Shown here: piece by piece, positions 8,633-17,773 of the stretch | Layout of the letters: every line of letters starts with the position of its first letter | How positions within the stretch are numbered: the first letter of the stretch is position 1 | Origin: Bacteroidota bacterium | Lineage (GTDB): Bacteria > Bacteroidota > Bacteroidia > AKYH767-A > OLB10 | NCBI GenBank assembly: GCA_016709725.1 | Contig: JADJMG010000005.1 | Span: forward strand, 99,501 to 163,500 | Direction: 5' to 3' | DNA length: 64,000 nt | Program-made: the position numbers and the translations under genes | The notes under the pieces: model-generated | What the model was told of the DNA's origin: nothing | Databases searched by the model: none | The model's input: only the letters and a program-made list of their open reading frames with translations

Positions 8633-8667
8633 GCTTGCGGCATAATATTACGCAAGCTTTTTTATTT
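8633..8667 (+). terminator. Rho-independent terminator after the GGGP synthase gene
   Basis: GCTTGCG and CGCAAGC form the stem, with an 11-nt loop and then TTTTTTATTTT. It lies 35 bp past the stop and may also serve the convergent peptidase gene. Confidence 0.75.
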
Positions 8668-8688
8668 TACTACCCACCTTATCCCTTT

Positions 8689-10641
8689 TTATTCTACCTC
8701 TAACAAATATTTTTTCACAAATAAAATAGTGGAATAGAATTGAAAGTCTGAATTTGACTTTTTTCTAAATCCATGACCTTCGTCTTTGGCTTCTAAATAC
8801 CAAACCGGAATATTATTCGCTTTTAAGGCAGCTGACATTTGCGCAGCTTCTGTACGTGGGACACGCGGATCGTTTCCTCCTTGTACAATAAACATTGGAA
8901 TTTTAATTTTCCCAACATTGTTCAAGGGAGAAATTTTTTCGAGGAACTCATACATTTTTGGATCTTGTTCATCACCATATTCCACTCTACGCAAATCGCG
9001 GCGATAACTTTCTGTATTCTTCAAAAAAGTGGTGAAACTTGAAATCCCCACAATATCATTTGAACATTTTAATCGATCACTATAATGCACTGCACAAGCT
9101 AGTGCCATATAGCCACCATAACTTCCACCCATGGTCATCACACGCGACGCATCCAAGTCGGGTTGTAGAGCGATCCAATCTAAGAGTGCACCAATATCTT
9201 TTACTGAATTCTCTCTTAAATAGCCGTTATCCATCTTCACAAAACTTTTACCATAACCCGTACTTCCTCGCACGTTAGGATAAACTAATGCGATTCCAAG
9301 TTCATTCAGATAATAATTATTTCTCCCTTGAAATCCGGGGGTAGATTGACCTTCTGGTCCACCATGCATCACAATAATCACAGGACGTTTACCAGTGAAT
9401 TTAGCAGCAGGTTTATAATGAAATCCAGAAATCTCTGTTCCATCAAAACTTTTCCATTTGATCAGCTTGGCATCATTCAATTGGGATGCTACCAATCCAC
9501 CCAACTCACTTTCTGTCCAACGTTCAGTTTTCTTAGTTTTAATATTGAATACATAAATATCACTGGATGATGCAGCGGTAGAATAATTATACGCAATGTC
9601 TTCACCGTTTTCATGCCATTCAAATCCACCTATTGAGCCTTGTGGAATTTCTTTGATGGCTTCATATTGATTAGTGATTGTATTCAACATATACACTTTT
9701 GAAAGTCCGGCTTCATTGGTTGAAAAAATCATCTTCGTTCCATCAGGTGATAAATCATAATCAGCAACATTCCATGGAATTGATTTTGTGATGGGCGTAA
9801 TTTTTTTTGTCGCCAAATCCATCTTCGCTAAATAATTAAACTCATTATCTAGGTCGGTGCTTAGGTAGATGGATTTACCATCCTTACTATACACGGCACC
9901 GCCAAAAACCAAAGGATCTTTTGACTCTGGAGAAATTTTTGTTTTACTTCCTGTGGCAATATCTACCAACCACAATTTACTTTCATTTACAGAAACATAT
10001 TCTCCTAAAATAAAACTCTTATCATCGGGCGACCAATCATTCACGCCCCAGCCACCACCAGTAAGCTCTAGCACTAATTTATCCTTTTGAGGCTGCAAAG
10101 GATCCATTAAATAAATATCCCGATCAGCACCATTTCTTCGTGTCGAACCATACAATAGTTTATCGCCTTTTGTACTCCAACTCATTCCTCCATTTTGTGA
10201 TCGACCACCATCTGAAAGCAATGTGATTTTACCATCAGCCAAATCATAGCGATACAACTGACCAAATTCATTTCCGCCCGCATCGCGCGAAAAAATAAAA
10301 TACTTTCCTTCATTTGGCTCGAAGGTGCCACCACCAACGGGTTCATCAAAAAAAGTAATTTGTGTTCGAGCACCCATCGGCATTTTCAAATAATGCAGCT
10401 GATTTGTATTCCCAAAACGAGTGCTCATGAGCATCTCCTTTTTCTTTGGATGCCACTCCGAAAAACCAGCTGATCGCACATTGGTATACACATTCAATTC
10501 CTTCACTAAGCTGGTAGGAATCGGTGACAAACCTTCAACGATCAAATTTTCTGTAGGCTGTAGAAACTGGGCATCTGCTTTTTGTGCAACTACCCATTGG
10601 CTAAAGCACAAGACTATTCCTGACAAGATTATCTTTTTCAT
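8689..10641 (-). CDS. S9 family prolyl oligopeptidase, exported
   Basis: The 650-residue serine peptidase starts with a signal peptide (MKKIILSGIVLCFSQWVVAQ), so it acts in the periplasm. Residues 50-390 form a TolB/WD40-like propeller with repeats such as SPDGTKMIFSTN. The C-terminal alpha/beta hydrolase domain carries the nucleophile in GGSYGGYMAL, the Asp in QGGNDPRVP and the His in DEGHGF, the full S9 triad. The oxyanion-region motif HGGPEGQ is present. Such enzymes cleave oligopeptides, often as dipeptidyl or acylaminoacyl peptidases; the exact specificity is not readable. The length and intact triad indicate a functional gene. It stands alone, convergent with the GGGP synthase gene. Confidence 0.92.
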   Translation of the reverse strand: MKKIILSGIVLCFSQWVVAQKADAQFLQPTENLIVEGLSPIPTSLVKELNVYTNVRSAGFSEWHPKKKEMLMSTRFGNTNQLHYLKMPMGARTQITFFDEPVGGGTFEPNEGKYFIFSRDAGGNEFGQLYRYDLADGKITLLSDGGRSQNGGMSWSTKGDKLLYGSTRRNGADRDIYLMDPLQPQKDKLVLELTGGGWGVNDWSPDDKSFILGEYVSVNESKLWLVDIATGSKTKISPESKDPLVFGGAVYSKDGKSIYLSTDLDNEFNYLAKMDLATKKITPITKSIPWNVADYDLSPDGTKMIFSTNEAGLSKVYMLNTITNQYEAIKEIPQGSIGGFEWHENGEDIAYNYSTAASSSDIYVFNIKTKKTERWTESELGGLVASQLNDAKLIKWKSFDGTEISGFHYKPAAKFTGKRPVIIVMHGGPEGQSTPGFQGRNNYYLNELGIALVYPNVRGSTGYGKSFVKMDNGYLRENSVKDIGALLDWIALQPDLDASRVMTMGGSYGGYMALACAVHYSDRLKCSNDIVGISSFTTFLKNTESYRRDLRRVEYGDEQDPKMYEFLEKISPLNNVGKIKIPMFIVQGGNDPRVPRTEAAQMSAALKANNIPVWYLEAKDEGHGFRKKSNSDFQFYSTILFVKKYLLEVE

Positions 10642-10745
10642 GATTGATATAGATTATATGCGATATTACTCAAAATAAAAATCAAGAGAGCACAAAATCG
10701 ACATATTCTTAAATTTAGACGACCAATTAAGAGAAATTTAATAGC

Positions 10746-11705
10746 TCAAATAGCAATACTATCCTCTTTTCTAATTTGATTGGCGTTTTTGAAGTACTTC
10801 ATCTTAAACCTTCGACTAAAATAAGCCGGGTCTTTAAATCCGATTCCATGTGCTATTTCCTGAACATTATCCTTGGTTGTACGAAGCCGGTAATGAGCAC
10901 GCTCTAATCTTTGATTTTCGATATAATCTTGAAGATTGGTATTAGTCATCGTTTTGAAAAACTGTCCCACATAATCCTTCGATACATACGCTAATGCTGC
11001 AATTTTTTGATTGGATAAATCTCCTCCCAAATTGGTTTGAATGTATTGAATAATATTAACAAGTCTTTTATCCAATAAAAAACTAATCTTCTCAAAATTA
11101 TTTCTATATACTGGATTATTTTCTAAGAAACGACAAATTTGCACTACAATTTCCTCAGTGAAATTTCTTTGAAGACGATCTTTTCCTAATCGTTTATTTT
11201 CTTCTTCATCAATTAATGATTCCATTAAAAAATTTAATTCTTCAGTTTGCGGAATTACAATACAAGGTAGTTCAAGAATCGAAAAGAATGGAATAGCTCC
11301 ATAGATGTGTACATCAAACCCAATGATAGAAAATATATCCTTCGATTCATCGTATCCTTCAGATAACAATCTACTTTTAATGAATTGTTCGCGATGTTCT
11401 GGAGAACTGAATCCTTCTTTTTCAAAGACTGGATACTTCGCACTTTTACCATGACGAAAGAAAATAGGAGAACCTACAGGCATAAAATAGAAATCGCCGG
11501 GATTGATGGGCGTAAAATCTCGTTCACCGTAAAACGAACCTGATTTCACTTGCACTAAAATATTTCTGGGCTCAATAGATCCATTTAATTCAGAAGGCTT
11601 CATGACTTCCCTCAAAGCTGAACGATAATATTTCACTTGAAGGGATTCAATGATCCTGCTAAAAGATTCATCTGGAGCCATTAGAAATCGAGATTGCTTA
11701 AACAA
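10746..11705 (-). CDS. AraC family transcriptional regulator
   Basis: The 319-residue product has an N-terminal cupin-like sensing region (ILVQVKSGSFYGE and INPGDFYFMPVGSP, about residues 45-80) and an AraC-type double helix-turn-helix in the last 100 residues. The second helix-turn-helix has the usual IAHGIGFKDPAYFSRRFKM signature. The central part is family-specific and its ligand is unknown. It lies upstream of and on the same strand as the S9 peptidase gene, separated by about 100 bp, and divergent from pnuC, so either could be a target, but no operator is evident. Confidence 0.9.
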   Translation of the reverse strand: MFKQSRFLMAPDESFSRIIESLQVKYYRSALREVMKPSELNGSIEPRNILVQVKSGSFYGERDFTPINPGDFYFMPVGSPIFFRHGKSAKYPVFEKEGFSSPEHREQFIKSRLLSEGYDESKDIFSIIGFDVHIYGAIPFFSILELPCIVIPQTEELNFLMESLIDEEENKRLGKDRLQRNFTEEIVVQICRFLENNPVYRNNFEKISFLLDKRLVNIIQYIQTNLGGDLSNQKIAALAYVSKDYVGQFFKTMTNTNLQDYIENQRLERAHYRLRTTKDNVQEIAHGIGFKDPAYFSRRFKMKYFKNANQIRKEDSIAI

Positions 11706-11898
11706 ATTTAACTTTCATTTCCATGTAAAGCAATCAAAAATGGCAAAATGCAATTCTTAGAATAGTACAATTACATAACATTTTGATTTACAATGCATTT
11801 ATTTGATTTTATTTTATGCCTATTCAAATAAGACAAAAGCTAGAAAGCCAGTCTCATACTCTGATTACTGCAAACTTCCTCTATTCCTCAAACAAAAC

Positions 11899-11906
11899 TA
11901 TTTTTG
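11899..11906 (+). promoter_or_regulatory. Bacteroidota -7 element for pnuC-nadR
   Basis: TATTTTTG matches TAnnTTTG exactly. It lies 41 bp before the ATG at 11947. It therefore places the long upstream open frame that reaches back to 11803 outside the transcript and supports the 11947 start. Confidence 0.5.
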
Positions 11907-11946
11907 CAGAAGATCCTATTCGCGTATAAAAATCCCATCTCAATTC

Positions 11947-12534
11947 ATGACATTTAAGTTTTTAGAAATAATTGGTTTTGTATCAGGGATTCTTGGTGTT
12001 TGGTTGACCATGAAGAAAAACAAATGGTGTTTCCCAATTGGACTCATTAACGTCACCGTTTCACTCTATCTTTTTTACTTACAAGGCTTATATGCCGACA
12101 GCTTACAACAAATTGTTTACATGATACTTTTACTTTATGGCTGGATTACATGGAACAGATCAATTAGTCAAACACAACCCAAGATTTTGATCAGTAGATT
12201 AAATAGCAAAGAAATTATTTATTCCATGCTCATCATCGTGTTGACTACAATATTACTTGGGACAACTCTTGCAAAATATACCGATGCGAAATTACCGTTC
12301 CTCGATAGCTTTGCAACATCTTGTGCATTTCTTGCTCAATATTTTATTGCCCGAAAAAAAATAGAAACATGGATCCTCTGGATGATTGTCAATGTAATTT
12401 ACACTGGAATTTACATGCACAATGAAATGTTTTTATATGTAGGTTTATTCACTATTTATGGTATTTTAACGGTGATGGGTTGGAAATCTTGGAGAATAGA
12501 ATTAAAAAATCCGTTAGCAGATGTCGCCCATTAA
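11947..12534 (+). CDS. pnuC: Nicotinamide riboside transporter PnuC
   Basis: The product of about 195 residues is an inner-membrane protein with roughly six to seven hydrophobic helices. It carries the PnuC signatures WLTMKKNKWCFPIGLINV near residue 20, QIVYMILLLYGWITWNR near 60, and WILWMIVNVIYTGIYM in the last third. PnuC proteins carry vitamin precursors by facilitated diffusion, driven by later phosphorylation. The next gene, overlapping by 14 bp, encodes a NadR-type ribosylnicotinamide kinase, so the substrate is most likely nicotinamide riboside rather than thiamin. The open frame extends in phase to 11803, but the upstream part is not PnuC-like and a -7 element at 11899 lies inside it, so ATG 11947 is chosen. 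Confidence 0.88.
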   Translation: MTFKFLEIIGFVSGILGVWLTMKKNKWCFPIGLINVTVSLYLFYLQGLYADSLQQIVYMILLLYGWITWNRSISQTQPKILISRLNSKEIIYSMLIIVLTTILLGTTLAKYTDAKLPFLDSFATSCAFLAQYFIARKKIETWILWMIVNVIYTGIYMHNEMFLYVGLFTIYGILTVMGWKSWRIELKNPLADVAH

Positions 12535-13064
12535 AAAGCAATTCGTAATCGGAATAGTGGGTCCAGAGAGCACGGGAAAATCCACATTGGCTGATGCGCT
12601 TTCTAAACAATATCAAGTGAACTTTGTTCATGAAATTGCACGCGAATATTTAAATCAGTTAGGCAGTCCTTATCAAGAAGAAGATTTAAAAAAAAATTGC
12701 TGAGATTCAATTAAAAGAAGAAATAAAATATCGAAATTCAAATCAGCATTTAGTCATTTGCGACACCACACTATTAGTAATTAAAGTTTGGAGTGAATAT
12801 AAATACCATCGTTGTGATGAATGGATACTGGAAGCAGAAGAAAAAAATTCATACGATCTAATGCTTTTAACCGATATTGATTTACCTTGGGTTGATGATC
12901 CCATGCGGGAGCATCCAACGGAAAGAAAAGAACTATTTTCTATTTACTACAGAGCACTTATTCAAAAAAAGGAACCTTTCAAGCTTATTTTTGGAAGTGA
13001 AAACGAACGATTTGCCAGAGCAACTCATGCGATAGAAATGTTAAAAACGAACTCTTCATTTTAA
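12521..13064 (+). CDS. nadR: NadR-type ribosylnicotinamide kinase, frameshifted
   Basis: The gene encodes a P-loop kinase domain like the C-terminal part of NadR, which phosphorylates nicotinamide riboside to NMN. The first frame has the P-loop GPESTGKSTLADAL and HEIAREYL. The second contains LLTDIDLPWVDDPMREHP, the substrate-binding region. The break is at a run of nine A at 12688-12696; with eight A the reading is EEDLKKIAEIQLKEEIKY and the frames join. The restored protein is about 180 residues, so the adenylyltransferase and DNA-binding domains of enteric NadR are absent. It starts inside the end of pnuC, forming a coupled uptake-and-trapping pair. Confidence 0.85.
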
Positions 13065-13175
13065 AAAATATCCGTTTTTATTGAATTACAGCCCATTTAA
13101 CCGATTACAATTATAATTCGGCTACGTTTTAACCCTAAAATCCTAGTTTTTTAGAGTAGATTCATCTAGGTTGAC

Positions 13176-13183
13176 TACCTTCG
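13176..13183 (+). promoter_or_regulatory. Probable -7 element for cystathionine beta-synthase
   Basis: TACCTTCG is a one-mismatch variant of TAnnTTTG, followed by CAGTC, and lies 18 bp before the start. The same TACCTTCGCAGT string recurs before the glycosyltransferase gene at 58026. Confidence 0.35.
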
Positions 13184-13200
13184 CAGTCGAAAATTAATTG

Positions 13201-14583
13201 ATGCAAAATTCCAAAATGAAAATCTGCAATACCATTCTTGATGCCATTGGCAATACTCCATTGGTGCGTTTAAACAATGTTACTTCTGAAGTAAAGGCTA
13301 CCGTATTAGCTAAAGTTGAAACTTTTAATCCCGGCAACTCCATCAAGGATCGCATGGCTTTGAAAATGATTGAAGACGCAGAAGCTGCAGGATTATTAAA
13401 ACCAGGAGGAACCATCATTGAAGGAACCAGTGGTAATACGGGAATGGGATTAGCCATCGCTGGCATCATCAAAGGGTACAAATGTATTTTTACTACTACT
13501 GATAAACAATCAAAAGAAAAAGTTGACGCATTAAGAGCATACGGTGCAGAGGTTATTGTTTGTCCAACGAATGTTGAACCTGAAGATCCTCGTTCGTATT
13601 ACTCCGTTGCAGCACGTTTAAAAAAAGAAGTACCTAACTCCTATCATCCGAATCAATACGATAACCTCTCCAATCGCAAAGCGCATTACGAGCAAACGGG
13701 TCCGGAAATTTGGGATCAGACGGATGGAAAAATCACACATCTTGTAGTGGGTGCAGGTACTGGTGGAACGGTGACGGGAACGGGGATGTATTTAAAAGAA
13801 AAAAATCCGAATATTAAAATTTGGGCAATTGACACCTACGGCTCTGCATTAAAAAAATACCATGAAACGGGTGTGATTGAAAACTCAGAAATTTATCCGT
13901 ACGTAACGGAAGGTATCGGAGAAGATTTTATTCCTGAAAACTACGACTTCAAAATTATTGATCACTTCGAAAAAGTTACGGATAAAGATGCTGCCATTTA
14001 CACCCGTGAAATTTGTAGAAAAGAAGGTATTTGGGTGGGAAATTCAGCAGGTTCTGCCATCGCAGGAATCATTCAGTTGAAAGATCAATTAAAACCGGAT
14101 GATGTTGTTGTTGTTATTTTTCATGATCATGGTTCTCGTTACATTGGAAAAATGTTCAACGACGAATGGATGCGCAAGATGGGTTACCTTGACAAAACTG
14201 GAATGACAGCACAAGACATTGTCTCCTCTAGAAAAAATGTAGAGATGACAACCATCGATAAAAATGAAACGGTAAGCAATGCTTTAAAGCTAATGATGGA
14301 AAATCATTTCAGTCAACTCCCAGTTACTTCGGATGGAAGAATTGTAGGATCCATTTTTGAAAACAAAGTGATGAACTTGCTATTACAGTCTCCTGATAAA
14401 AAAGATGTTCGCATCGAAGAAATCATGAGTGCCGCACTTCCATTTGTTGATATCACCACTCCTATCGAAACGATTTCTAAAATGGTTTGTGGAGATTATG
14501 AAGCCATCTTAGCAAAGGATTTCAAACGTGATATGAACTACATCATTACACGATCAGATATTGCGGAATTAATGGTAAAGTAA
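13201..14583 (+). CDS. Cystathionine beta-synthase with C-terminal CBS domains
   Basis: The 460-residue enzyme is a PLP fold type II beta-replacing lyase. Residues 1-325 form the catalytic domain: the PLP lysine is in NPGNSIKDRMAL near residue 45, the phosphate-binding loops are GTSGNTGMGLA and GAGTGGTVTGTG, and the start DAIGNTPLVRL is typical. Residues 340-460 form a CBS-domain pair (MMENHFSQLPVTSDGRIVGS), as in human CBS and bacterial homologues that condense serine with homocysteine. A cysteine synthase role cannot be excluded. Together with ahcY in this window it fits homocysteine removal, though the genes are not in one operon. The ATG at 13201 is used rather than the preceding TTG. Confidence 0.9.
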   Translation: MQNSKMKICNTILDAIGNTPLVRLNNVTSEVKATVLAKVETFNPGNSIKDRMALKMIEDAEAAGLLKPGGTIIEGTSGNTGMGLAIAGIIKGYKCIFTTTDKQSKEKVDALRAYGAEVIVCPTNVEPEDPRSYYSVAARLKKEVPNSYHPNQYDNLSNRKAHYEQTGPEIWDQTDGKITHLVVGAGTGGTVTGTGMYLKEKNPNIKIWAIDTYGSALKKYHETGVIENSEIYPYVTEGIGEDFIPENYDFKIIDHFEKVTDKDAAIYTREICRKEGIWVGNSAGSAIAGIIQLKDQLKPDDVVVVIFHDHGSRYIGKMFNDEWMRKMGYLDKTGMTAQDIVSSRKNVEMTTIDKNETVSNALKLMMENHFSQLPVTSDGRIVGSIFENKVMNLLLQSPDKKDVRIEEIMSAALPFVDITTPIETISKMVCGDYEAILAKDFKRDMNYIITRSDIAELMVK

Positions 14584-14636
14584 AATTTGCTTCTTCATAA
14601 GTACTTTTCATTATTGACCAATTAACACATCTAACA

Positions 14637-15434
14637 TTGATCGACGACAGCGCCATTCAATCAACAGATATGCTTGGCAATCTCATTCAATTAAGAAAGC
14701 CAGCGCAACGCATTGTATCGCTTGTTCCGTCGCAAACTGAATTGCTTTTTGATTTAGAGTTAAATAAAGAAGTGGTCGGGATAACTAAATTCTGCATTCA
14801 CCCCGCTTCATGGCTTCATGAAAAGAAGATAGTTGGAGGAACAAAAAATATTCATCTGGATGTTATTCGTGCATTACAACCTGATTTAATCATTGCGAAT
14901 AAAGAGGAAAATGTAGAAGAAGCGATACTTGAATTACAAAAGGAATTCCCAGTTTGGATTAGTGATGTGAATACCATTGTTGAAGCTTGTTATATGATTG
15001 GTGAAATAGGCATGCTCTGCGATCGAACTTCAAAGGCTCAACATTTCATCTCCGAAATCAACAAAAACTTTGAATCGTTATCGAATGATTCTGCTCTTTC
15101 AGGAAAAAAAGCAGTTTATTATATCTGGAAAAACCCATGGCTCACTGCGGGACACCATACTTTTATTCATTCGATGATGGAGGCTTGTGGGCTTCAAAAT
15201 GAATCTAAAGAAATGAGATATCCTGAAGTTTCTCCTGAATCATTGAAGAAACTTGCTATTGACTATATTTTTCTATCCTCTGAACCTTACCCATTTAAAG
15301 AGGAAGACAAAGAATATTTATCCCAATTCATCGACAACGACAAGATTATTTTTGTGGATGGCACCTATTTTAGCTGGTACGGCTCAAGACTGATAAAAGC
15401 TCCTTCATACATTAAAAAGCTCATTTTCTCTTGA
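14637..15434 (+). CDS. BtuF-like helical-backbone metal-chelate binding protein
   Basis: The 265-residue protein matches the periplasmic-binding fold of BtuF-type cobalamin and iron-chelate binding proteins: RIVSLVPSQTELLFDL near residue 24, GGTKNIHLDVIRALQPDLIIA, then a long linking helix and a C-terminal lobe with YIFLSSEPYPF. There is no signal peptide or lipobox, so it appears cytoplasmic, which is unusual for a binding protein. The start is uncertain: TTG at 14637 retains N-terminal residues that align with relatives, while ATG at 14670 would lose eleven of them. No transporter genes adjoin it. The downstream patatin gene may begin just inside or after its stop. Confidence 0.8.
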   Translation: MIDDSAIQSTDMLGNLIQLRKPAQRIVSLVPSQTELLFDLELNKEVVGITKFCIHPASWLHEKKIVGGTKNIHLDVIRALQPDLIIANKEENVEEAILELQKEFPVWISDVNTIVEACYMIGEIGMLCDRTSKAQHFISEINKNFESLSNDSALSGKKAVYYIWKNPWLTAGHHTFIHSMMEACGLQNESKEMRYPEVSPESLKKLAIDYIFLSSEPYPFKEEDKEYLSQFIDNDKIIFVDGTYFSWYGSRLIKAPSYIKKLIFS

Positions 15435-15457
15435 AATTTTATTCAAACATTCAATTC

Positions 15458-17773
15458 ATGTATTTTTGTAATGTGATCCAAAAGCATACTTCACCATTAT
15501 TCATCTTTTTAATGATGTATTTCAGCTTGGTGCTAAGTCCTACGCATGCACAAAAAGTAGGCTTAGTCTTTAGTGGTGGTGGCGTTAGAGGGATGGCGCA
15601 TTTAGGCGTCTTAAAAGCGTTAGAAGAAGAAAAGATTCCCATCGATTATATTACCGGTACTTCGGCAGGCGCATTAGTGGGAAGTATGTATGCCATCGGA
15701 ATGACTCCACAGCAAATTGAGCGAGTTTTAATCAGCAGTGATTTTATAAAATGGGCAGGTGGAATCTATGATGAAGAAAACACCTACTATTTCTTGAAAG
15801 ACCCTAACGATGCTTCGTGGGCTTCTATCAAGTTGATGATTGACTCTGTTCTAAAAACACAATTACCCAGTAATATTGTTAATCCTGCCGGAATTGATTT
15901 TAGTTTGATGGAAACTATGGCGGCACCAACTGCCTTAGCTCATTATGATTTCGACAGTTTGTTAGTTCCTTTCCGTTGTGTAGCGGCAGACATCACTGCG
16001 AAAAAAGCGGTGACTTTTAGAAAAGGAGATTTAGCACAAGCCGTTAGAGCAAGCATGGCATTTCCTTTTTACTTCTCACCCATCCTTCAAGGAAAAAACA
16101 TTCTTTACGATGGAGGGATTTATAATAATTTTCCGACCGACATCATGCTCAATGATTTTCAACCTGATATTATTTTAGGGGTTAGTGTTGCAGGACTTCC
16201 TGAATTTCCTTCAGAAGGAAATTTTTTAAGTCAATTAAAAACAATGATTGCCCAGAACACTACTTACACGGTCCCTCGAGAAATTGACCTTTTAATTGAA
16301 CCTCAATTAGGCGATATCGGAACGTTTGAATTTAACAGTGTGCGACTTGCCATCGATAGCGGCTATGCAGCGACGAAACGAATGATCCCAAAAATCAAAG
16401 CGTCTATTTTTCGAACTTTAGATTTAGACAGTTTAAATACGCGGAGAGATTATTTTCAGAACAGCATGTTTCAGATAAGCATTGACAACATTTATGTCGA
16501 AGGTGTAACCCAGGACCAAAGTAATTATATCCGTACTGTTCTAAATCCAAAGAATGAATGTTTAAGTGTTAATCAACTTCGTAAAAATTGGTTTCAATTA
16601 GTTGCTGATGAAAATATAAGATATTTATTTCCTCGGTTAATTTTTAATCCAGCGAGTGGAAATTATGACTTGCATCTGGATGTCAGAAAAAGTAGAGGAA
16701 TAAAATTAGATTTTGGTGGATTAGTTTCATCTAAACCAATCAATACGGGATTTGTGAGTGTCCAAAGAAATTTCTGGGGATTACAGAGTGTAAAAGTGCT
16801 AGGCAACTTCTATTTTGGCAAACTATATAACTCCGCACATTTCAACATGCGATTCTATGTTCCCGGTAGTTTTCCTTTTTATTTAGAGCCTTCGGTAACG
16901 GTGAGTCAATTTGATTATTACAAAAGCAGTACAGCTTTTTTTGCGGATGTGAAACCATCATTTTTAGTTCAATTTGAAAGAAACTATAATTTAAACTTAG
17001 GCATCCCCGTAAAAAACAAAGGAAAAGTAATTGGTGGATTTAATCTTTATCGAAACAACGATCGATATTATCTCACCCGACAGTTTAGTGAGAATGACAC
17101 CGCAGATCAGACATCGCTAGAGGGTTTAAGTGCGTATTTATTATTTGAAAGAAATTCACTAAACCGAAAATTTTATGCGGATGAAGGAACCTTTTTTGAA
17201 TTCAGAGCGCGTTACACCTCAGCCGAAGAATACACACGACCTGGAAACACCAAAATAATTGCAGACACGATCAAAGACAATCACCAATGGTTTCAACTTT
17301 TAATGAAGTATGAAAATTACTTTAAAACAGTAAAGTGGTACACCGCTGGTATTTATTTAGAAATGAATTTTAGTGGCATGCCCTTCCTCTCAAACTACAT
17401 CAGTACAAAATCGCAGATGCCCGCATTTCAACCCATACCCGAAATGCAAACTTTATTTTTAGAAACCTATCGCGCTAACAATTATGTAGGTGTTGGATTG
17501 AGAAATATATTTAATGTCACCAAAGACTTTGATTTGCGATTAGAAGGTTATTTCTATCAACCTTTTCAAGAGGTTTTACAGAATACCAAATACAAAGCTA
17601 CCTACGGTGATGCTTTCAACAAAAGATATCTCATCGGAACATTAAATGCCGTGTATCAAAGTCCAGTAGGACCAATTAGTCTCGCCTTGAATTATGTTGA
17701 AGAAAGACAAAAGCCACTTTCCGTGGTATTTCACATTGGCTATTTCTTATTCAATAAAAAATCGATTCAATAA
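15458..17773 (+). CDS. Patatin-like phospholipase fused to an outer-membrane beta-barrel
   Basis: The product has an N-terminal signal region ending SPTHAQ, then a patatin domain with the oxyanion loop GGGVRGMAH, nucleophile GTSAGAL and catalytic Asp in YDGGIYNNFP. From about residue 350 comes a POTRA-like segment (IDNIYVEGVTQDQSNYI) and then about 350 residues of alternating strands ending PLSVVFHIGYFLF, typical of an Omp85/BamA-type barrel. This is the architecture of PlpD-type V secretion and of many Bacteroidota patatins. The lipase is expected at the outer membrane or secreted through it. The frame is open from TTG 15431, overlapping the previous stop, but ATG 15458 is used; ATG 15512 is also possible. 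Confidence 0.88.
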   Translation: MYFCNVIQKHTSPLFIFLMMYFSLVLSPTHAQKVGLVFSGGGVRGMAHLGVLKALEEEKIPIDYITGTSAGALVGSMYAIGMTPQQIERVLISSDFIKWAGGIYDEENTYYFLKDPNDASWASIKLMIDSVLKTQLPSNIVNPAGIDFSLMETMAAPTALAHYDFDSLLVPFRCVAADITAKKAVTFRKGDLAQAVRASMAFPFYFSPILQGKNILYDGGIYNNFPTDIMLNDFQPDIILGVSVAGLPEFPSEGNFLSQLKTMIAQNTTYTVPREIDLLIEPQLGDIGTFEFNSVRLAIDSGYAATKRMIPKIKASIFRTLDLDSLNTRRDYFQNSMFQISIDNIYVEGVTQDQSNYIRTVLNPKNECLSVNQLRKNWFQLVADENIRYLFPRLIFNPASGNYDLHLDVRKSRGIKLDFGGLVSSKPINTGFVSVQRNFWGLQSVKVLGNFYFGKLYNSAHFNMRFYVPGSFPFYLEPSVTVSQFDYYKSSTAFFADVKPSFLVQFERNYNLNLGIPVKNKGKVIGGFNLYRNNDRYYLTRQFSENDTADQTSLEGLSAYLLFERNSLNRKFYADEGTFFEFRARYTSAEEYTRPGNTKIIADTIKDNHQWFQLLMKYENYFKTVKWYTAGIYLEMNFSGMPFLSNYISTKSQMPAFQPIPEMQTLFLETYRANNYVGVGLRNIFNVTKDFDLRLEGYFYQPFQEVLQNTKYKATYGDAFNKRYLIGTLNAVYQSPVGPISLALNYVEERQKPLSVVFHIGYFLFNKKSIQ

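Noticed and set aside
11803..11946. Upstream extension of pnuC
   Set aside because: A -7 box at 11899 lies inside, and the extra residues do not resemble PnuC.
12688..12696. Phase-variable A run as a contingency switch in nadR
   Set aside because: The same type of indel hits many conserved housekeeping genes, so an assembly error is the simpler explanation.
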